Source of the DNA: Daphnia carinata
Lineage: Eukaryota > Arthropoda > Branchiopoda > Diplostraca > Daphniidae
Length of the DNA stretch: 64,000 nt
Assembly: GCF_022539665.2 (NCBI RefSeq)
Contig: NC_081337.1
Coordinates: 1,170,239 to 1,234,238, forward strand
Direction: 5' to 3'
A model generated the notes under the pieces. It worked only from the letters and a program-made list of their open reading frames with translations. It searched no databases and was not told the DNA's origin. Positions 41,531-52,624 of this stretch are shown here, in pieces. Each line of letters opens with the position of its first letter. Within the stretch, counting starts at the first letter, position 1. The translations under genes were made by a program, and so were the position numbers.

Positions 41531-43172
41531 GTGACACCCGCGAGCGCTGCCTCTGTCAATAGTCGGCTGACGGAAATTCCCCTTGTCAATTATTCCCCCG
41601 TGGAATTACGCCTGAAAAGACGGCATTTCTTTTGTGCCGTTGAGGTGGATGAAGACGCTGTGCTGTCTACAATTACAGACAGGGTATCGGAGGAATGCGC
41701 CACCGTGCATCCGGAAGAGCGAGATGTGGAACTCGCCTCGCAAGTGAGAGTTGGGGTAGGATTAGATCCTTCCCTACGGAATGCGTTGCTGAAAATGCTC
41801 GAGCGTAAGCGAGCTTGCTTCCCGCCGTCCAAAAAGGAAATTGGTCACACCACCGAGGTCTATCCAATGCCTCGGATTGAGGACGTCTTGGACAGACTCG
41901 CCGGCGCTCAATTTTTCACGTGTTTGAACTAGCCATTGGATATTGGCAGGTGCTCGTAGCCTTAGAGAACCGGGAGAGGACAGCGTTTGTCACTCCCGAT
42001 GGTCTCTACCAATTTACGCGCTTGTCGTTTGGTTTGAGCAACACTCCCGCGACGTTCCAACGCTTGATGGATCGTACTTTGACCAGCTTGAAGTGGCCCA
42101 TGTGTCTAGTTTATCTAGACGACATCTTGGCGTTTGACCGAACGTTACAGGAGCACTTGGCACGCCTAGAGCTGGAATTAACCGCCCTAGAGCGAGCAAA
42201 TTTGACCCTCAACATCGAAAAATGCGTTTTTGGAGCCCCCAAGATAAACTATTTAGGACATGTTATCGATGCGGAAGGAATTCGTCCTGAAGGAGAGAAG
42301 GTGCGCGCCGTGACGTGTATGCCCCGTTTCGAATTTAAAGTCACTACGAGGATTCCTCGGACTCGCGTTGTACTATCGGCGTTTGGTCTTAAATTTTGCG
42401 TCATTGGCTCAACCTTTGCACGCACTCATCAAAAAGAATTCTGAGTGGAGGTGGACGGAGCGTCACTAAGGCGCAAAGAACAGAAATTATTGAGCTTCTC
42501 ACGACTGCCCCTGTTCTGGCTCATTTCGATGAAACTCTGGAAGTCATCATTAAGACCGACGCAAGTCAGACTGGACTTGGAGAAGTATGGACGCAAGATG
42601 CTGGTGAAGGACACCGACCAGTGACCTTTATTAGTAGAAGGCTGTCGGATACCGAAACGCGCTATCACGCCAATGAGTTGGAGTGCTTGGCGGTGATGTG
42701 GGCGCTGAAAAAGTTGCGCACGTATGTCTATGGCAGACACTTTTTGGTCAAGACGGATAGCTCCGCCGTCAAATGGATGATGGGGAAGAAAGATTTGAAG
42801 GGGAAGTTTGCGAAGTGGGTTCTCGAACTACAGGATTTCAATTTCACGACCGAACACCTGAAAGGGACCAACAATATTGTCGCAGACACGCTGTCTAGAA
42901 GTCCGGTCGAAGTCCTGCCAGCAGCCCGTGATTCCGAGACACTCTGTGCTACCGTAAGAGAGCCCAAAGTGGGCTTTGCCTCACGTGAGCTCGCCCTCTT
43001 GCAGAACCAAGACGGCCAGCTGAGAAAAATTTTTGTAGCACTAGACACCCCAACCCCCTGTAAAATTTCCCAAGAGTTCGTTATACGCGGTAGAGTTTTA
43101 TTTAAGAGAAATAAGCGCTCTGGCAAAAAATTCCTCCTTGTCGTTCCCATCATCCTCCGTAGACAGTTTTAG
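41531..43172 (+). pseudogene. Element C RT-RNase H remnant
   Basis: Three overlapping frames (41531-41932, 41920-42444, 42396-43172). The first jumps from a GHTTEV segment straight to YPMPRIEDVLDRLAGAQFF, so about 75 residues covering the first RT motifs are deleted. The second has FGLSNTPATFQR and YLDD. The third is RNase H with IKTDASQTG, NELECLAV and VADTLSRSP. Frameshifts join them. Confidence 0.85.
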
Positions 43173-44367
43173 AAGCGTGCCATGATTCCCCCCATCTGGG
43201 CACCAGGGTATTGAAAGAACTTTAGGAAAAATTAAGAGTAGGTTTTGGTGGGCACGGCTGAGAAATAGTGTAAAAATTTTCGTGATGTCTTGTTCTTTCC
43301 GCCGAACACATAAACAGGTGATCGGTTAGTTGGTTGGCAAACTCCAACCTATCGAACCACCATCTTCGCCATTCGAGCTGATTGGAATCGACCACTTAGA
43401 CCGTTTAAGCCTACTGCTTCAGGGCATCACCACATCATGGTCGCGATCGACTATTTATCCATGTGGGTCGAAGTCGCTGCCGTTCCGGATACGTCTTCGT
43501 ATCAGCGACTAAGACGAAATTTGTCACTTCGTTCCTCGAAACGAACGTCGTTTTTCGACATGGAACACCGCGGCGCCTCATCAGTGACCAAGATCGGCCT
43601 TCACATCACAGAGGTTTGCCGAATGGATAGCCCGGTGGAACGTTAAGCACATTTTGGCCACTGCAGAACACCCGGAGACGAATGGACTGATTGAGCGAGC
43701 AAACCGCACCCTAACTCTAGCTTTTTGTGTCTTTGTCAACGCGGACCATAATGACTGGGATTCGAACCTAGCACCACCGCTCGCCAAGCCACAACCGAAA
43801 CCCCTCCGTTCGAGTTGGTGAATGGTCGCGCCCCTGTCTTAGCCATCGAAAATCTTTTTCCGTGGCCAGTGGAGCAGCAAGAGGCACACAATGTTTTTAT
43901 ATCGCGTGTCTTATATTTGAGAATGTGGGTACGGCTGTGCATATTGAAGAAGCACCGCAAGACGAAAGAACGAGTTGATCCTACCCGAAGGCCAGAACCT
44001 GAGCTTCACCGCTGCGTCCTCGTTCTCGTGCGTCGAAACCCAGAAAGAAGAATGCAACGAAGAGATTCCTCCCCATGTTCGTTGGTCTCTTCCAAATTGT
44101 ACAGAGAGTGTTCGACACAACCTATCTCGTCGAAGACCTACCAGCAAACACGACTTACGTACAGAAGCTTCAACGCGCATAGCTGCCAGTTGCGTCGCTT
44201 TCACGGTAGGGCTAATGCTGAGTGGGATGGGTCAAGCAGCGTGGAAGCCGATGAATCATCATCGCCGTCTTCCTCGAGCGACCCACCCTCTCAAACTCGG
44301 AAGAGTAGCCCAAGCCAACTACGCCCACTACCACGACAAGAGTGGGGAGAAGGAGAAAACGCCCGGG
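43173..44367 (+). pseudogene. Element C integrase remnant
   Basis: Fragments in several frames: a PFELIGIDHLD-like first catalytic region near 43370, AEHPETNGLIERANRTLT around 43665-43720 (catalytic Glu), and a C-terminal domain ending FNAHSCQLRRFHGR near 44170-44215. Many stops and frameshifts; not functional. Confidence 0.75.
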
Positions 44368-44368
44368 G

Positions 44369-44990
44369 TGGTTGAAGGACTACTACCCTTGACCATAACA
44401 CACCTTCTTTCACTGACAAATTATTTTTTGTTTGTTTTTATTTCTTTATGTGTCTGTTTGTATTTTATTAGTATGTAAGGTTAATCAGAGAGTAAGTTTA
44501 AGCTTAAGGTTGCCCACATTCCCAGTTTTCGTGTGCCTCTCCGATTTCTTTTGATACGAATTTCTTTTTTTTTTGTTTGTTTGTGTGTTTTGTCTTTTCG
44601 AAGTTTCTTCTTTTGGTATTGTTTCGCTCTGTTCTGCCCTGGCACGAGTAACTTCGAGTCAGGAAGGGCCGAGTGTTACAGTGCTGCCACCTGTCACTAT
44701 TTTTTGTCCCCATGTTGTTCCCATCCTACTCTGTAGATGGCAGGTCGATAGTAGCGGGCAAGCAGATATTTTGAGCCTAGCCGAGGCAGTCTACTTTGGC
44801 GCCCTTCTACAGGAAGACCTACAAGAAGGTGCCTTGCGTAAGCGGGCTTCCCTTCGCGCATCGTGTGTTTGTACCCTATTGTTTTCGCGTGTTAAACTGT
44901 GTGTGCGTGAGTGTGTGTAAAATATACATATTGTGATTCGAACTCGCCGCTCGGGCCGTCTTATTTTTATTGAGTGCGAGCCTCCCAACA
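44369..44990 (+). repeat. Probable element C 3' LTR
   Basis: Starts TGGTTGAAGG after a purine-rich stretch (44341-44360) and ends CCTCCCAACA, giving TG...CA ends with a partly inverted terminus. There is no second copy in the window, so the boundaries are inferred. Confidence 0.5.
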
Positions 44991-45381
44991 TACAACATTA
45001 TTGTGTAAAATATTTACGTATAAAAGATTTAGATTGTGTTTGACGTAGAACTAGGGGATATGTATGGTCAACCTGATAACGGTTTTTTAAATTAGTTTTC
45101 ATTAGTCATTAAGTTTTTAAAAGGAACTACTGTCGCTCGTGACTCAAGTTTTGTATATTAACGAGTGTTTGATGTGTTCTGCATTTTGCAACTAAAAGCG
45201 TGTGCGTTTTCTAAATTTGCATGATTGTTGATTGTGGATGGAGTTCTTTTTTTTCCGAGATGCTTAATTTGAGTTCCAATTTAGTGAAAAAAAACCTACT
45301 GGATTTTTTGGGGGGTCGTGCAAGTTCACGTTTTTTTTTTTTGTGAGCCGAACGGATTTTTCCTAACAATTCAAAGGTAAA
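44991..45381. other. Unassigned AT-rich interval
   Basis: About 390 bp with T-runs. I see no gene, tRNA or repeat match. Confidence 0.5.
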
Positions 45382-45621
45382 TGTTGCCTCTTCACGCGGA
45401 TGAAAAGAAAAAGGGGGGTAAAAAACACGAAAAGGGGTGGTCTACACGAGAGCAATACGCAAAGGCGGCAAAATCAAGCGTCTCGTGTAGGAAAAATTAA
45501 GAAATTGAAAACTGGGGCTTCGTCAGGAACACACACCGAAAACACTGGGGAAACAACACAAACTTTGTCGAGAAGACACAAGCACGAAGTTTTTGCCGCA
45601 ACACGATGAACTTGTGCGACA
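45382..45621 (-). repeat. Element E 3' LTR (diverged)
   Basis: Shares long stretches with 49418-49744 (for example acaagcacgaagttttt and gagaaacaacacaaactttgt-like segments) but lacks about 90 bp. The inner edge is uncertain; a G-rich polypurine-like run on the minus strand lies only at about 45712-45730. Confidence 0.65.
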
Positions 45622-45864
45622 TTCGATGTACGGAGGAAGAAACAGGATGAAACGGAGTTGATGTGTGTTTCACTTGCCAGCGAGGTCGAGAGTAAGATCG
45701 AGACCTTGAAGTCCCCCCCCCTTTCGTTCCCAATTCCCTAACTCCTGGTGCGGCGTTGCCAGATCGGATTTAATGGAAACCATTTTAGTGAGCTCTATCT
45801 CGCCAACATCGCTGGCCCTGTAGTTTGCCGTGCTTAGCGCACCTTCCCGTATCTGCACGGATTC

Positions 45865-46097
45865 GTTAAAATACTGGATAGGTGCCTGTTTCAATCTCAT
45901 TCTTTTTTCTGTGTGTTTATGGTTGGTGCACTCCTGTTGAACCGGGGTGCTACCACTGATGAGATGTGTCGTTTGCTCTACATTCTTTTTTTAATGAAAA
46001 CCAGCGTACTTTTCTGTGTGTACGAATTCCGAATAAAGTTACTAAAAAGAAAAAAACCAATCGACAGTTTCGTCTCGGTTTTGCATCTACTTTTAGA
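45865..46097 (+). repeat. Element D 5' LTR
   Basis: GTTAAAATACTGG through CTTTTAGA; it matches the 3' LTR but has a ~47-bp longer middle. The leading T of the usual TGTT is missing next to the target duplication. Confidence 0.82.
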
Positions 46098-46111
46098 GGT
46101 TATGGCCCCAG
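46098..46111 (+). promoter_or_regulatory. Element D primer-binding site, initiator tRNA-Met type
   Basis: GGTTATGGCCCCAG differs by one base from GGTTATGGGCCCAG, complementary to the anticodon region of initiator tRNA-Met. This is the half-tRNA primer known for copia-like elements. Confidence 0.75.
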
Positions 46112-46409
46112 ACAAAGTCTGCTAAAAATTAATCATGATCTTTTTTTTCATCAAAGGATTGTTAAGTCCCATTACTTCCAAAGAGGAAAATCCAATCGAC
46201 GTTTGCTCTTGTATCGGCTACGAAAAAGCCGCTTGAAATCTGGCACCGTAGACTTGTCAATGTCAACTCGGTCACACAATGAAAAAATGATGACTGATAA
46301 GCCGGTATGCGGTGTAAGCGTGGAAACTCTCTTTCAAGAAACCATGTACTGGGTGTGAACTGGGTAAGAACCATATAATTCCCTTTCCATAGTGTGGTCG
46401 TGAAAGAGC

Positions 46410-47345
46410 GTCAGTAATTGGTGGAATTATACATGCAGATGTATGTGGTCCGATGGATCGTCCGTCCCTAGGAGGCTGCCTCTACTACGCTCTTTTCAAA
46501 GACGATTACAGCAATTTCTGTACTTTATGAAAAGGAAACCGGAAGTTCCAGCGCACTTCAAAACTTTTCTCCATAAACTGAAAGGCGACACTGGCCAAGA
46601 TATCAAGGTATTGAGAAGTGATAACGGAGAAGAAAATTTCGATGGAAAAATTACCCTATTGAGAAGCAGTAGGGGCTCTGCTGTATGCTACAATTACGAC
46701 TCGCCCAGATATTGCTTACTTGTTTGGGCAAGTCTCGCAATTTCTCGATCCGTGGTCCCGTGAAGTGGAAGGCGGTCAAGTGGATTCTGGCTTACATCAA
46801 AGTGACCGTCGATTATGGCATTGTCTTCTAAGGAGACAACGCAGAGATTTTGGGCCTACAGCGACGCCGACTTCGCCAGGTGTGCCGACACCCGACGTTC
46901 CATTACTGGGTGCTTCCTTCAACTGAATGGACCCATGGGGTAGCGCAGTCGCCTTCAAGGAATTGTGACCACATCCACTCCAGAGGCCGAGTACACTGCT
47001 GTTTGAAACTTCAAAAGAAGCCGTTTGGATGAAGGGTTTCCTCAATGAAATCAGAATATCGCAAGAAAGGCCTACTACTCTTAATTGCGAGAACCAGTGA
47101 GCGATGAAGCTCTCTCTTTACCTTGAGTCACATAGACGAACCAGGCATTCATTTTTTTTTTTACGTAAAGCTACGTTACCTCAGCGAGAAACAACGCCGT
47201 CAAGTTATCGGTACTACGTACATCAGTACCGCCAAACAATTGGCAGATTTCTTCACCAAACCACTCCCCGTTCAAAGATTTAATATGACACGAGAAGCAA
47301 TCGGAGTGAAAAAAAAAGAAAAGAATTTTTGTCTTGTGAAGTATT
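46410..47345 (+). pseudogene. Element D copia integrase, RT and RNase H remnants
   Basis: Integrase: IIHADVCGPMDRPSLGG and, past a frameshift, LRSDNGEE. Then, across an internal deletion, the RT end TTRPDIAYLFGQVSQFL and RNase H with IVTTSTPEAEYTAV. The C-terminus QLADFFTKPLPVQRF is typical of copia. Multiple stops and frame changes. Confidence 0.82.
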
Positions 47346-47358
47346 AATTGAGGGGGAG

Positions 47359-47545
47359 TGTTAAAATATTGGATATTTGCCTGTTTCAATCTCATTCTTT
47401 TTTGTGAATGTTTATGGTTGGTTCACTCCTGTTGGACCGCTGTGGTACCACTGATCAGATCTGTTGTCTGCGAATTCCAAATAAAGTTACTACAAAGAAG
47501 TAAACCAATCGACTGTTTCACCTCGGTTTTGTAGCTACTGTAACA
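47359..47545 (+). repeat. Element D 3' LTR
   Basis: Starts TGTTAAAATATTGG after the polypurine tract TGAGGGGGAG (47349-47358) and ends TGTAACA, followed by GATTC. Confidence 0.85.
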
Positions 47546-47554
47546 GATTCGAGA

Positions 47555-48260
47555 AGGAATAACACATTACCTGGGCAGTGACGTTCAGTGCCGTTTGTTT
47601 GTAAATCATCGGAATGGACGACTCCATCGTTGCCTTGAAAGGTTTGAATAATCCTCCCAGTCGGCGTTCCTAAGTGGAATAGCTGGGTCAATGATGACGA
47701 CGATATCTCCTACCTTGAGGTTGGGCTGTTTAGGATACCATTTACCCCGTTTAGTGAGCCTCGGAAGTACCTCCTTTATCCAGCGACGCCAGAACTGGTC
47801 TTGCGACCGCTTGTGCTATGCGCCACCTCTGCTTGGCTGTTAAATAAGCCTTTGTAAAGACATCGGGTGAGAGATTCGGAGTTGCGCGACCAAGCCGTAA
47901 TTGGTTGGGGGTCAGACAATCTGTATTGTTCGGATCATTGCTTATCGGTGTAAGCTTACGGCTGTTGAGAATTTTTTCGGTTAGAGTGAGGGCGGTCAAC
48001 AAGAATTCGTCGTTGGAGCGTTGGTTTCCTAAGACAGTTCACAACGCGATCTTTGCGGCTCTTACAATTCCCTCCGAGATACCTCCGAAATGTGGGGCAG
48101 TTGGAGGATTAAACACGCATTTGGACGATTCCCGGCTTAAAAGTTGTAGCATAGCATCCTAGTTAAAATTTTAGAATATTTGCCAATTCCCGCTGCGCTC
48201 CAATGAAGTTTGTCCCATTGCCGCTATGATAGAACGCTGGGACGTATACGTATACGTATA
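47555..48260 (-). pseudogene. Element E BEL/Pao integrase remnant
   Basis: Reading from the high end: NGTNFIGAQREL near 48216-48240 (the catalytic Asp before it reads Gly), PPTAPHFGG around 48090, LTPNQLRLGRA within the frame 48002-47751, then QFWRRWIKEVLPRL, GKWYPKQPNLKVGDIVVIID and IPLRN down to ~47640. The order and motifs are those of the BEL/Pao integrase core and C-terminus. Stops and frameshifts are present. Confidence 0.85.
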
Positions 48261-48263
48261 CGT
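48242..48263. repeat. Self-complementary (ACGTAT)n tract
   Basis: A 22-bp alternating purine-pyrimidine palindrome of about 3.5 ACGTAT units, inside the integrase remnant. Confidence 0.85.
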
Positions 48264-48746
48264 GATTCATTTTTTCGTCTCCTATGTAGGAGGTCAACTC
48301 AAAACAGCCCCCCTTTAGGGGGTGGAAAAATTGATTCAAACCAATGTAACGCGTTCCGTTCCTCTTAGTGTTCCGTACCCAAACCAGTCTAGAGGGATGC
48401 GAGAGTGGCGCCGGTTCCGGTGGAGGTGCTTAGTCCTCTGAAGAAGGCCGAACCTAACTGATGACTTCATAATCGGAGAGGTTCGAGATGAAATCGTCTT
48501 CTTTGGTTTCCGGTTGAGCCGGGGTTTAGGTGGATAAATTACTGGTGGAACTGGCCACGGACCGTACAGACGAAAAAAAACTGCCTAGGTTTTGATGGCG
48601 GTACGCAGTCTACTAAACGGGGTCGGGATTCACCGTGTGAACGTTGAAGGGCTTCCGCAACCCTTCTTTTACTACGTAATAACTTATCCACCCTCTGCCT
48701 CTTAGCGGTGTTTAACTTGCCTGGAAAGTTGCTGGTTGGACGCTTA

Positions 48747-48990
48747 CTGGTCACGAAGACCAGTCTGACTGGGCAACTGGTGATGAAGGATCACATGACG
48801 GGTCGGGAACGTTGAACATACTAGACGAGCAGTGACGAATAAAGAAGAATCATCTGATGGGCCAGTAAAGGTTGGGTAGACTGAGCAGTTAGTGTAGGAA
48901 AGCTCAGCTGTCGGGCCAGTACCGCTGGACAAACTGGACAGCTGGTGTAGGGAGGCCCAGCTGATGGTCCAGTAAGGCTGGGCAGCTGGT
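48747..48990. repeat. Degenerate minisatellite, period ~53-59 bp
   Basis: The motif GGGCCAGTA...CTGG recurs with starts near 48800, 48859, 48913 and 48966, with a more decayed copy before. Four to five units inside element E. Confidence 0.65.
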
Positions 48991-49395
48991 AATGGAAGAC
49001 AAGGGATTCGTGGACGCTCTACTAAGAGCAGTCCAACGAGGTTCAACACGGGCGAACAGAAATTTGCGGCCGCTCAACTGAGAGCAGAACAACGAATCGA
49101 CATACAATACAACAATTGTTTTATATTGCACGCACTCAAATCAAAGGTAAATGTAATAATGTAAAGTAATATGAATGGGAGCACGTGTTCAGGTTGCTCG
49201 GTTGCTGGACCAGGTTTTCGGTTAGCTGCGCCCGGACGGTCTATTGCTCCCATCGGTCGTCTGCTATGCGGGACTTTTTCTACGGATGAGATTGATCAAT
49301 TTGGGATAAAAGGCCTGGTAGGTTAGCAGCGTCTTAGTAAACGTGGTTAAGAATCAATGCCGACTGCGTGGGGATTTCGCCGTGCCGGGTTTCGA

Positions 49396-49413
49396 ATTCC
49401 CGGTCGATGCACC
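49396..49413 (-). promoter_or_regulatory. Element E primer-binding site, tRNA-Gly(GCC)
   Basis: The minus strand reads TGGTGCATCGACCGGGAA, two to four bases inside the LTR edge. It matches the complement of the tRNA-Gly(GCC) 3' end (CCGATGCA-CCA) with one wobble position. Confidence 0.78.
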
Positions 49414-49417
49414 AAAT

Positions 49418-49744
49418 GTAGGCTCTTCATGCGGGGTGAAAAAGGGAAAATATAAGCGAAAAACAAATGTTAGATTAAATTATGGTGAACGGATGTATTA
49501 GGATACGTAACCGTTGGTTGTCTGCCAACGGAAACTATGGATAGGGACACATACGAAGGGGGTGTACACGAGAGTCACACGCAATCGCTGCCAAACTAAG
49601 CGTTTCATGTAGGTTAAACTAGGGAATAGAAAACAGGGGCGGCGTCACGAACACAACACCGGAAACACCAGAGAAACAGCACAAACTTTGTTGAGAAGAC
49701 ACAAGCACGAAGTTCTTGACGAAACATGATGAACTTCTGCGACA
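49418..49744 (-). repeat. Element E 5' LTR
   Basis: TGTAGGCTC to GCGACA; paired with 45382-45621. The outer edge may be cut by the satellite that follows. Confidence 0.7.
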
Positions 49745-50833
49745 TGAGCTGGTGTCGACGCATCCCCGCCGACGGCCTTAACAAGTTCATACACACAAAC
49801 AAGGTCGATTTGAGCTATGCATATCCGCCGACACGGGACTTAACGTTCCATACATATACGCAAATATAATTGGTAATATGCCTAGTCGCCGACCCTGGCC
49901 TTAATGATTCGCGATATACGCAATTTTAATTTTAATGCACATTCGTTGACATCGGCCGCAACAAATCTATGCACACACACAATATTAATTGGAAAAACGC
50001 CTATCCGCCGACACCGTCTCAACAAATCTATGCATACACATAAGGTTAAGTTGAAAAATGCCTATTCACAGACTCCCGCCTTAACAATTGATGCATACAT
50101 GCAAAACAAATTGGAAATATGCTCATACGCCGAGCCCGACTCTACCGTAATACGCCTATTTTCTGCCGACCCCAACCTTAAGAAATCATGCATATATGCT
50201 AATCGGTTTTAAAAAGAGGGGCATATCGACCCACCTCGGCCTAACGACAAAATACCTACTCGACCTGGACTTAGGATCCGACCTCTGTTGTACGATTTTT
50301 GACCTATCAGCCGACCCGGCCTTAACGATATTATGCATATATGCAAACCGCCAATAGAAATATGCATATTCGTCGACCCTGGCCTTCGGAGTTAATGCCG
50401 CTCCGCCCTCGGCCCTACGGGCTGACATCTATCTTACTCTGGCTATTAGATCGATAACTCTTTCGGTCGACCCGGGCCTCATCACATATATGCATATATG
50501 CAAATCACCACAGAAAATTTGCTTACTCGCCGATCTCGGGCCTGGTATTAAAATACAAATCCGACCCCAGAATTATAATTTAGTGCCAATCCGACCCCGG
50601 GCACAAGGTATTTCACCTATCCGCCGACCCTGGCCTTATGACTTTATGCATATATGCAAAAAACGCCATTGGAAACATGCATATCTGCCGACCCTGGCCA
50701 CACCAAGATATACCCATTAACCGACCGGGACTCAAACATCATTTTGCATATACGCATCACCAATGGGCATATGCCTTTTCGCCGACCCAATCACAATATA
50801 TAAAACCTACCAGCCGACCCCGACCTTAATATC
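49745..50833. repeat. Degenerate ~60-bp satellite
   Basis: About 17 diverged units. The recurring core is CCGCCGACCCTGGCCTTAA followed ~25 bp later by TGCATATATGCA-like palindromes; CCGAC cores near 49769, 49827, 49888, 49947 and 50006 are 58-61 bp apart. No protein gene. Confidence 0.85.
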
Positions 50834-51167
50834 AAATGGCGACCGCCTTCAAAAGAAAAAAAAATGGCGGCTGGAAGCCTTCGTTAGAACTACAATCTGA
50901 AAATACGTAACTAAACGCTCGATTTCAACAGAATCCGGGCAATGAAATGGAAAGCAAGCAAGGCTGCCACCTTGAAAAACTGTGCGAATGAAAAAATAAT
51001 TCGGAAAACTGACAACAGATATAGCCTTTATAAGACAGCAGCAGGAAAGCGTCAGCCCCTTTCCTCGTTTGACCTCCTTCGTGACCTGACCTGCTGTGCT
51101 GAACATCAAACACCGCCACCGCTGGAAATGTGAGTTGTCTTTGAAATCTTAGATTTAAGCACGAAAT
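50834..51167. other. Unassigned interval
   Basis: No gene or repeat match recognised; short frames only. Confidence 0.5.
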
Positions 51168-51552
51168 GGCTTCCCAACCGTATGGTACGACTATGCCTTG
51201 TTGAACTTGCTAGTGAAAGCAATACTCGGCTTCCACTGTCCATACGTACTAAGGCTCGTTCTTTTAGCGTAATCGACCAAAAGCTATTTTGGCTCCCCAT
51301 CCGTGTGAAACGACTATGCCTTGTTCAGTTTGTTCGCAAAAACAACACTCGGCCTCAACCGTCCGTACGTACTAAGGATTATTATGCGTAAACGAGAAAC
51401 GCTTCCTATAGGCACAGTTGCTCCCCAACCGTATAAAGCGCCCATGCTCTGTTCAATTTGTGAATAAGAACAACACTCGGCCTCCATCGCCCGTACATTC
51501 CTCGTCCGTAAGGGTCGTTTCTAAGCGTAATAGAGAAAAAATGCTTTCACCG
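51168..51552. repeat. Three diverged ~125-bp tandem repeats
   Basis: Units start near 51168, 51291 and 51419. Each contains CTCCCCAACCGT, CTATGCCTTGTT, AACACTCGGCCTCCA and a CGTACGTACTAAGG-like block. Confidence 0.82.
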
Positions 51553-51981
51553 TTTGGTATAAATACCCATACCACAATCCCGTGGCTCATGCTTAATGGT
51601 ACCAAGATAAGCTTAGACGCATCAACACCGTAGCAATTAAGCCTAGAATTAAGTCATCCATTAAACACCCATTGCTTTCTCTCTTCCACCTACCTGTAAA
51701 CATTAAAGCCAGGCTTCCCGTTCGATTATTTCTTGGGAGATTATCGGCAACCGCCGATAATAGGATAGAAAATAATCGGCGATCATTCGTCTATTGAAAA
51801 AATTTGATTTTCCATTATTTTTTTTACCGATTGTTTTTCTGTTTTTAGACGCCATCTAGCAGTAAGAAAATAACTTATCATGGCAAGCACGTTATAAACG
51901 GCATGGAATAAAAACACAATAAGGAATAAAAACAAATTAATAAGAATGGAATGCAAATACATGTTATTATAAAATGATCCG
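51553..51981. other. AT-rich interval with a hairpin
   Basis: No gene seen. TTATCGGC-AACC-GCCGATAA at 51741-51760 forms an 8-bp stem, and AATAATCGGC recurs at 51771. Possibly the end of a hAT element. Confidence 0.45.
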
Positions 51982-52470
51982 TTAACAAAATTTCTCATAC
52001 ACGAAAAGAGTAAAGTTATCCAAGAAATGCATTTCCCAACAAGAACCAGTTGTTAATAAAAAATCAGCGCTGTACCAAGTTATAAAAACGGGATTGATCA
52101 CTTCTAAAAATAATAGCATTTCAAAATGCGTACCACTTAAGCTTGGTCGTTTTGGAGTAAATAAGAGGCCCCCTTGACTAAAAAGTCTCTCTACTGAAGC
52201 AGAAGATGGAAGCGCCGCGTCAAAACGTTTAAGTGAACAATGCCAATCCAAAAAGCCGATGATAATGATATTGTTATTTCAAAACCTTTTAAGAATTAAA
52301 GACTTCTAAATTGTAAGGATCTTGGGTACTTCTGCAGCTCCCCTAAGCTTGAACAGTCTTTCAAGAACACATCAACCACTGCAAAGAAATTTTTCACAGG
52401 TTTTGTATGTTTGGCAGGACTGATATTGGACTTTGAAGACGAAGTTTCTTCGATGCTCCCATGCGATCCT
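51982..52470 (-). pseudogene. hAT transposase C-terminal remnant
   Basis: The frame 52251-51982 contains LPSSASVERLFSQGG, then FTPKRPSLSGTHFEMLLFL, the signature of the hAT dimerisation domain. Weak upstream similarity (LQKYPRSLQF) extends to ~52470 in broken frames. The N-terminus and catalytic DDE parts are missing. It lies outside the hAT element at 53526. Confidence 0.82.
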
Positions 52471-52624
52471 TAAACAAAACAAGTTAATAAAAATTATTAG
52501 AAATCATAACACAGCCGCTTCGAATTAGCAGAAAATCACAATATACTTAAACGAAAACTTACATTTCCGAATCACCGTCAACGGCGCTGAAATTAACACC
52601 GAGTTAACATAAGAGCTTTTTCTC

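Larger units (their letters stand above)
41377..44990 (+). mobile_element. Element C: 5'-truncated, decayed Gypsy retrotransposon
   Basis: A Ty3/Gypsy pol remnant (RT, RNase H, integrase) followed by a purine-rich stretch and a probable 3' LTR. No 5' LTR, gag or protease active site is found. It starts within sequence upstream of RT, directly at the broken tRNA-Asp. Its pol differs clearly from element A's (for example VYLDDILAFDR against VYLDDIIIFSK), so it is a different lineage. Confidence 0.88.
45865..47545 (+). mobile_element. Element D: internally deleted copia retrotransposon
   Basis: 5' LTR 45865-46097, 3' LTR 47359-47545, with identical 5-bp target duplications GATTC at 45860-45864 and 47546-47550. 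The flanks are both element E sequence, so it is nested. The interior retains an integrase piece, the end of RT and RNase H. Gag, protease and most of RT are gone. Confidence 0.88.
45382..49744 (-). mobile_element. Element E: decayed BEL/Pao element, minus strand, split by a copia insertion
   Basis: Two diverged same-orientation copies of one sequence (45382-45621 and 49418-49744) act as LTRs. Next to the upper copy the minus strand has a tRNA-Gly(GCC) primer site, which fixes it as the 5' LTR. Between them are a BEL/Pao integrase remnant, a minisatellite and the nested copia element. RT is not recognisable, so most of the interior is deleted. Gag may be represented by a basic 71-codon frame at 48539-48754 (KLNTAKRQRVDKLL), weakly. 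Confidence 0.75.

Noticed and set aside
43911-44478. Ser-rich frames of 167-186 codons as separate genes
   Set aside because: They are alternative frames of the element C integrase C-terminus (FNAHSCQLRRFH region) and its 3' end.
45371-49155. TCAAAGGTAAATGT occurring at 45371 and 49139 as LTR edge or target duplication of element E
   Set aside because: The second copy lies inside the element, not at its outer edge; chance or internal repeat.
50942-51133. Short frames in the 50.8-51.2 kb interval
   Set aside because: No domain, composition or start support; overlapping frames on the other strand are equally long.
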